Shown here in pieces: positions 58,501-64,000 of a stretch of DNA of 64,000 nt. The DNA comes from Amborella trichopoda. Lineage: Eukaryota; Streptophyta; Magnoliopsida; Amborellales; Amborellaceae. The position numbers were made by a program, and so were the translations under genes. The notes below the pieces were generated by a model. That model had not been told where the DNA came from, searched no databases, and saw nothing but the letters and a program-made list of their open reading frames with translations. The stretch covers positions 1 to 64,000 of the forward strand of contig NW_006494942.1 in NCBI RefSeq assembly GCF_000471905.2. Reading direction: 5' to 3'. Numbering within the stretch: the stretch's first letter is position 1; each line of letters begins with the position of its first letter.

Positions 58501-59394
58501 GCACTGGGGATGGATCGATGAGAGTTACCTCGAGCCTCGAGTCAAAGCCAGACTCGCCTGATCGTTGCTTGGCTTCCCTTAGATGCGACTGGAATTCCCA
58601 ATTTGTGAAGGGCATTTGAGGGTAGTGTGGTTTATTTAATGGGGTAAAATCCCGTTTTCCCTCACTTTTTCACCAAGGGTAAAAAAACAAGCGAAAATTT
58701 TCTCAACGGTGAGGAGAGGGTGATCGGTTGAAGTTCCGGCAAGCAGTGGGACTCCGACAAAGGTTTTGCAAGGAAGGTTCTTAGCTAACAGTGGGATTCC
58801 AAGCAGTTTTGCAAGGAAGACCTTTAGCGTTCAGACTTTGCCAAGAATTTGGTGAAGTTGCAGAGAAGGAAGCAGGAAAGGAGAGTTCTCCAAGTAGTTT
58901 TTTGGGAAACGAAAGGGGTTCCAGCTGCGGCAGTTTTTAGTAGAAGAGGTGGGAAGTGAAACTATGAGCATTTCTGCGCATCGTAGGAGTTTTTCAGGGA
59001 TTTTTAAGAAGTCTCCCGGGGATTGTGGTAACTTTTCGATGTTGTTAGTGGTTTTTGCAGAGGTTCTCGGGGACTGAGGGGAAGTTTGCATAAGTTTTCG
59101 GCGAGGTTCGGGTGTTGTCCATGTGAAAAACACAGACGGGATAGTTTTTTAGTGAGTTTTCGATCGTTAGAAGAAGTTCCGGTGGGAGACGAACAGTCAC
59201 AAGAAGTGGACCGTCTTGGAAGGCGTACGATTGAGGAGGTGAACCATCGTGGAGGTGAACCATCACAGGGAAGGTGTACAGTTACCTCCAAAAATCATGT
59301 GACCATTAAGGAGGTGCAAAAACGTGGTGACGGTTGTCAGTCGACGCCGCTAAGTTCGAGGTGTCATGACTAAGATTCATGGCACGTGCGAGAG

Positions 59395-59725
59395 ATTTGA
59401 TCACAAGCTCAATCGGCATTGGGTATTGGCAATTTCAGCCGATGCCAGGTATTGGCAATTTCAACCGATGCTGAGTGTTGAAAGCCTCAACCGGTGCTAG
59501 TCATTTTGGCACGCAACCGGCGCTGGGTGTTGACAAGCTCAACTGGCGCTACGTGTTGACAGACTCAACCGAGACTAGTTGTTGGCATGCAACCGGCGTT
59601 GGGCATCTGACAAGTTCAACTGACGCTAAGTGTTGAAGGACACAACTGGCGCTGGGCATTGGAAAACATAACCGGTGCTAACATAACCGGTGCTAAGTGT
59701 TGGCAAACTCAGTCGGCGCTGATCC
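59395..59725. repeat. CAACCGGCGCTGGGTGTTG repeats, block 2
   Basis: About eleven units of ~30 bases (CTCAACCGGTGCTAG, CAACTGGCGCTGGGC), ending ~45 bases before the ATG of the antisense ORF at 59770. Confidence 0.82.
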
Positions 59726-59769
59726 AGTGTCTTAGAAACATTTGGGAGTAAACCACCAAGCCCTTTATA

Positions 59770-62690
59770 ATGGCTGGTTCTTCTTACCAAATTCCCAATG
59801 TGAAGAGGCTTCCAAGGGAGGGAGAGATTGGTGTCTGTGACTTTGCAGGAAAAGTTTTATCAAGGGGTGTGCCCATTTGGTTGACCCAACCAGTATGCGA
59901 ACCAGAGTGGACCCTTAGCATCACTTTCATTACTGACCCCATTTGTTTCGAAGTTTGCGAGGGCAATGATGGCAACATCAGTATTGAAGAAGGGATGACG
60001 CTTCTTCATTGCATGCATAGGAACATAGCTCCAGGGAGAACTTGCCTACCTTAGGGAAGCGAATGGTATAAGCAAAGGGACTACTAATGTGGTCAACAAA
60101 AGGCCTCCGGATTCAAGGGGAGCACTAATACTTGAAGGGATAACTTCCTGGACTGCCAAGGTATTGGTGTCATACAGAAGCACTCTTGGACGTGGTTCAT
60201 TATTGGCAGCGGTCCAATGTTTGGGCAGCTACTATGGCTGTTGCTCCAATACAGTAAAAGTATTGCCAGAGACATGGAGCCATGTTAGTAATACCTGGCT
60301 TCTTGGGCATGGGGAAGCAGTAATCTCCTTACTAGATCTTCATTTTATTAGAGGTCTCCCGATGATTGGGGCTATGTATGATGAGTTTGTTCCCCCAAAC
60401 TTAGTCATCTTCGGTGGTGTTAACTTTGGGATGAAGAGCCACTTGCCGGCCTAAAAAGATTTTCGAGGTCTACCAGTCGATTACCGACCGATCTAGCAAT
60501 GGCAGGGTCACTTTTACAGAGTGGGTAAAATTCTTTTATGGGGATTATCTTGAAGGTGGTTAGGATACTCCAAAAGGGAAAGGGAAGGCAATTGTGAAGG
60601 AGACTCCTCCCGTATATCAGCTTGAGACTGGGGATGACCGTATCTTCTTAGCTACGTATTTGGCCTTATTTTTATGCAAATTTGTGCTTCCTGGCTGGGT
60701 GGACAACATTCATCCAGGCTTACTGTATGTGACCTGTGACATGGCTCGAGGGCATGAGTATGCCCTTGCTCAGCCGGTCTTGTGCAACATATACCATGGT
60801 TTAGGGGCCATCTCGTGTGGAAAGGCCTACAGGGGAAAAGGGGGAGGGAGTGGCGTTGTTGGAGGAGAGGCTTTTCTCGGAGATTTTAAAACTCCATTCC
60901 CTATGCATTACATGTACGGGTGTCTGGGGGCCTATTTCCTTGACACTTACATCAAGCATCAGTGCTCGGGAGATAAACTGTGGCCCTTCTTGATGAGGAT
61001 TGCCAACCAGAGGGCCATCTTCCGTACCCCAGGGGAGGCTCGAGGTCTATTTGGGAATGGTTCTTTCAACATGAGGTGGGTCCCCTTTCCGGTCGGGAGC
61101 TTCACCTACCGTGCTTTTATTGATGAGTTGGGGAAGGAGCTAAACGATGCTCCAACAACAATTAAGGAGCTCATGTTCATTCTGAGCATCAAAGGGGGAG
61201 TCTTACCTTATCAGACTCCGCACAGTGCCAAGTTAGAGGGGTATTTTCCCCATCGCTTCGCCCGCCAGCATGGGCTTTATCAGAGCTGCCCCTTCTTGGT
61301 GTTTTTAAAAAAACGTCGGAATAAGGTGAACAAGGGGAAGACAGCAGATTTTGGAGCTTTCCGTGAGTGCTAGCTGCCAGAGCATATACGGACCGGTTGG
61401 TCCATGTGTATAGAGGTGTCAGAAACTAGTAAATATGTAATACCTCACTTTGGCTGGAGAGTTCGGACGATCAGGGCCTATGTGAACTGGTGGAGAATCA
61501 CCAGTAAGGGATATTGGGATCAAGATCACCCTTGGAAAGGGGTCAATGGTAATTGGCGTCAGGATACCAGGCAAAGGAGATTTGCGGATGCTCCAGCTCC
61601 TGATACGGTATTTGTCTTAGATTATTCCTCCAACTGGAAGGCCTTAAGGCTTCCACGTGAGATAGCAGCTGATGAGACCTCACCAGAATTCCTTGCAATG
61701 AAGACGAGGACTGGGAGTGTCTTCAACAATCTTAGTTTCATCTTTGAATGGGATGAGGGGAGATGAGTCCCTGGTTATGAGAAGGGTCCCCCACAGGACT
61801 TGAATGCTCTCATTGGGAGTGGTCCCCATAGTAAATTAGTTGGAGGGCCTTCTCAAGGAGGTGGATCCGAAGTGCAGCTCCTACTCCCGCAAGGGGGGAG
61901 GAAAAGAAAGTGCTCGACGGCTGCCGATACGCATGCACCAACTTCAGGTAGTGGGCGTACTTGGAGGCGCAAGAGTGTCAAGCTTCCTATGGTGTCAGAA
62001 TCAGAAGGTAACTCTTCCTCTTCTGATCTTTTAAGAACTACTCCGGCATCACCTTCTACGACCACCTTCTGTTTCTCCTGAATTGTTTTCTTTTTCTTCA
62101 GAAATTGAGGCGGACGACTCCGGCTGCTTCGAGCTCATTGTCATTGCTTTTGATTGGGAGGTGACTCCGAATCTTGGGGAGGCACCCTACTATGGTGCCG
62201 CGACTACTATGGTTGGGAGTTCCCCAGAAGTGCTTTCCCATTTTAATGAAAATCTAAATGAGTTGGAGAGCTAGCGGTTGGGAGCGATACATCATGAAGA
62301 AGAAGCTGGCAGGCTAGCCTCTTTGGAAGAGTCAATCTTGCGTCGTTGCGAGAAAATAGATGCCTGCATTGAGAAGAAGGCCACAATAACTGGCCATCAA
62401 AAGGATCTCAAGAAGGAGGCATAAGGAAACTTCAAGAGAATGATTGAAATTCAAGAGGAGATGGGAATACTGAGACAGGAATTCACGGGCCTCGAGACGG
62501 AGATGGTTCAGAGGAAGGTCATGGAAGCCCCATTGGTCAAAGATTTGTCTAAACTTAATGGCACAATTGAGTTGGAAACTATGACGATGCAGAAGAGACT
62601 CAAACGGTGGCGGAACAGAAGGAGCATATCCAGAGCACCGAGACTTCTCCTGTAGAGATCAATAAGATGATTGATCATTTCTGAACATGT
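59770..62690 (+). pseudogene. Antisense ORF of element C: plant mobile domain protein with coiled-coil-like tail
   Basis: Plus strand, opposite to the element's gag-pol. It starts MAGSSYQIPNVKRLPREGEI at 59770. After a frame change, 60089-60454 has WSHVSNTWLLGHGEAVISLL and DLHFIRGLPMIGAMYDEFVP, a characteristic plant mobile domain phrase. A third frame (from ~60460 to 62081, with in-frame stops at 61371 and 61764) has FLATYLALFLCKFVLPG, VLCNIYHGLGAI and YMYGCLGAYFLDTY. In 61404-61766 come NWWRITSKGYW and WRQDTRQRRFADAPAPD. The tail (62083-62690) is rich in Glu/Lys/Leu and looks coiled-coil-forming. Total length, about 900 codons, suits a long PMD protein of retroelement type. Role in the element unknown. 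A first exon and introns are possible at the frame changes. Confidence 0.75.
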
Positions 62691-62774
62691 CATTTCCTTT
62701 TGCTAGTACTTGTAAAAGTTTTTAACTGATGAATAAAGCGCTTCTCTCGTTGGACTTTGCAACATGATTTCATT

Positions 62775-64000
62775 CTATTCTGAATGCCTCTTGACACTTT
62801 TGTTGTCCCAAAAGGCTAATACCCTAGGGGCAGAGGGAGAAGACGCCTTTTCGAACAAAGAAGGAGTTTCTTGAGGGATGATGGTTGGGATAATAGAATG
62901 AAGAGTACTTAGGGGTAAAATTCTGCCCTGTCTTTCTTCCTCCTTGAACATGTTTACTAACATCGTCCCAACATCCTCAACATCTTCATGAGACAAGGAC
63001 GCGGTCTTGCTCGCAGACTTGTGACCTTCATCATTCGGCTTCTGAGGCGATGCCAGATATGTGAAGTAATATTTAGCATTTTTATAGTGAGTTTCGACCA
63101 ATGGGAACAGTCTTTTGTTAGCATAGACTGTATGCTATCTCCCATCTCGGCTATACTTGAAACATTAGTGTAATGTTGATGGGACCACCCCCTAGTCATG
63201 GAGCCATGGCCGATAGGAAGTGTCAGTGTCGATTACATGAAATTGGGCATAATTGTTTAGCTCACTGATCTTAAAGCGAAGGCGTACTGTGCCCGTTGGC
63301 TTCTCTCCTGATTGGTTGAACCCTTGAACTATAATGTGGGTCGGGGTAAGACCTTCGGATCCCAACCCTAATCGAGGAAGGGTCCTCCTTGGATTAAGGT
63401 TGACTGCCGACCCTCCATCTAACATAATTTGGTTGGTGGGGGATGCATGTAATTCATCAGTAACAAAGAGAGGGCGATTATGAAACTTTCCCCTAGTTGC
63501 AGATCATCCTCTGAAAAGGTGATTAGCATGCATCCCTGTAGAACTACCAAATCTACCTCAATGGGTTCTACTTCAGTTTTATACACTTCTGAGTTAGAGA
63601 GAGCTTGAACCAAAGCCATTCGGTAGTCTTTTGAGAGCATGAGGGCATCGTAGACATTGAGAAGAGTCGGAAGTTCCCATGGATGCCCTATCACATCATA
63701 TTTCACCTTTTCTTGATCAAGGCCTTGTGCTCCTAGTCCTGCCACTGATTTGGGTGGTATGTTGGGTTGAGGAGCAAGTTTGGGTAGAGAAGGTTTATTT
63801 TGGCTGGTTGGCCGACTTGATTGCACAACGGTGGTTTGAGTGATGGAATTTTGAGGTTTTGGAAGAGACTGAGTACATGGCATCAAAGGGGTCCTAAGGA
63901 ATTGGAGAACAGGTGTACTGTTTGAAGTATTAGGATTAGGAAGGAGCCCAGGGAGCTGTAAGATAGGCAGACTAGTCTTTGGGTTAGGGGGCAGTGGCGG
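62775..64000 (-). pseudogene. Tat-type gag end and protease of element C (runs off the window)
   Basis: Minus strand. 63419-63886 has a proline/glutamine-rich linker, then VAGLGAQGLDQEKVKYDVIG, LLNVYDALMLSKDYRMALVQAL and MLITFSEDDLQLGE. The protease follows with MLDGGSAVNLNPRRTLPRLGLGSEG (retropepsin active site as DGG), IIVQGFNQSGEKPTGTVRLRF and FHVIDTDTSY. The protease-RT linker (ETHYKNAKYYFTYL, HEDVEDVGTMLVNMFKEEER) ends at ~62775. No RT follows. Only ~85 bases separate it from the end of the antisense ORF. It is colinear with the fragment at 21916-22631. Confidence 0.82.

Larger units (their letters stand above)
55691..59769 (-). other. 3' UTR of element C
   Basis: Homologous to the UTRs of A and B up to ~58200. 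Arrays: TTTAAGGTCATGCAG units (57190-57775) and CCCACTGGGGATGA units (57800-58190). Two blocks of ACCGGCGCT-type repeats (58245-58500 and 59395-59725) are not seen in B. No supported gene in 55691-59769. The minus frames at 58831-59291 have no motif. Confidence 0.6.

Overview
This window reads as plant nuclear DNA, from a large repeat-rich genome. Almost everything recognisable is LTR-retrotransposon sequence carrying plant-type Ty1/copia and Ty3/gypsy domains, often interrupted by stops and frameshifts. I see no intact host gene, rRNA, tRNA, CRISPR array or bacterial-style operon. The only candidate host coding piece is one possible 3'-terminal exon at 221-449. The species cannot be named from the sequence alone.

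Layout, left to right. (1) ~0.5-13.7 kb: a decayed Ty1/copia element on the minus strand (3' LTR ~501-1182, RT/RNase H 1215-1761, gag/integrase/RT start 11582-13690). It is split inside its RT by element G (1767-11581, minus), a long LTR element that codes only for a gag-like protein. (2) 14.0-21.6 kb: element E1, minus-strand Ty3/gypsy of Tat type: 3' LTR 14027-15133, long 3' UTR, an antisense (plus-strand) ORF of the plant-mobile-domain (PMD) type at 16937-18702, then integrase and RNase H. (3) E1's RNase H is cut at 21565 by the 3' LTR of a second Tat-like element, A. That LTR is itself split by a complete chromovirus (22753-33737, 10,985 bp, LTRs of 3.36 and 3.13 kb, perfect 5-bp target duplication GATGG, Met-tRNA primer site, gag-pol full of stops). 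(4) 33.7-58 kb: alternating minus-strand 3' LTRs (A, B, C) and plus-strand 5' LTRs (B', D') of one LTR family of ~2.8-4.1 kb, arranged head to head. The plus LTRs are each followed by a tRNA-Arg-type primer site and a decayed gag. The minus LTRs are each preceded by a polypurine tract and a long repeat-filled 3' UTR. (5) 59.8-64 kb: the internal part of element C: a second PMD-type antisense ORF (plus), then a minus-strand gag/protease region, with no RT, RNase H or integrase between them.

How the parts relate. The window is best read as a stack of nested insertions, several of which open here and do not close before 64 kb. The E1 and C elements share an order expected of Tat-lineage elements with an extra antisense gene between pol and the 3' LTR. 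Satellite-like arrays (period 25-90 bp) have grown inside LTRs and 3' UTRs. Purine and pyrimidine tracts of the head-to-head LTRs mirror one another.

Limits: domain calls come from reading translated motifs, with no database search. Boundaries of degraded LTRs are good to a few bases where TG...CA ends and homologous copies agree, and approximate elsewhere.
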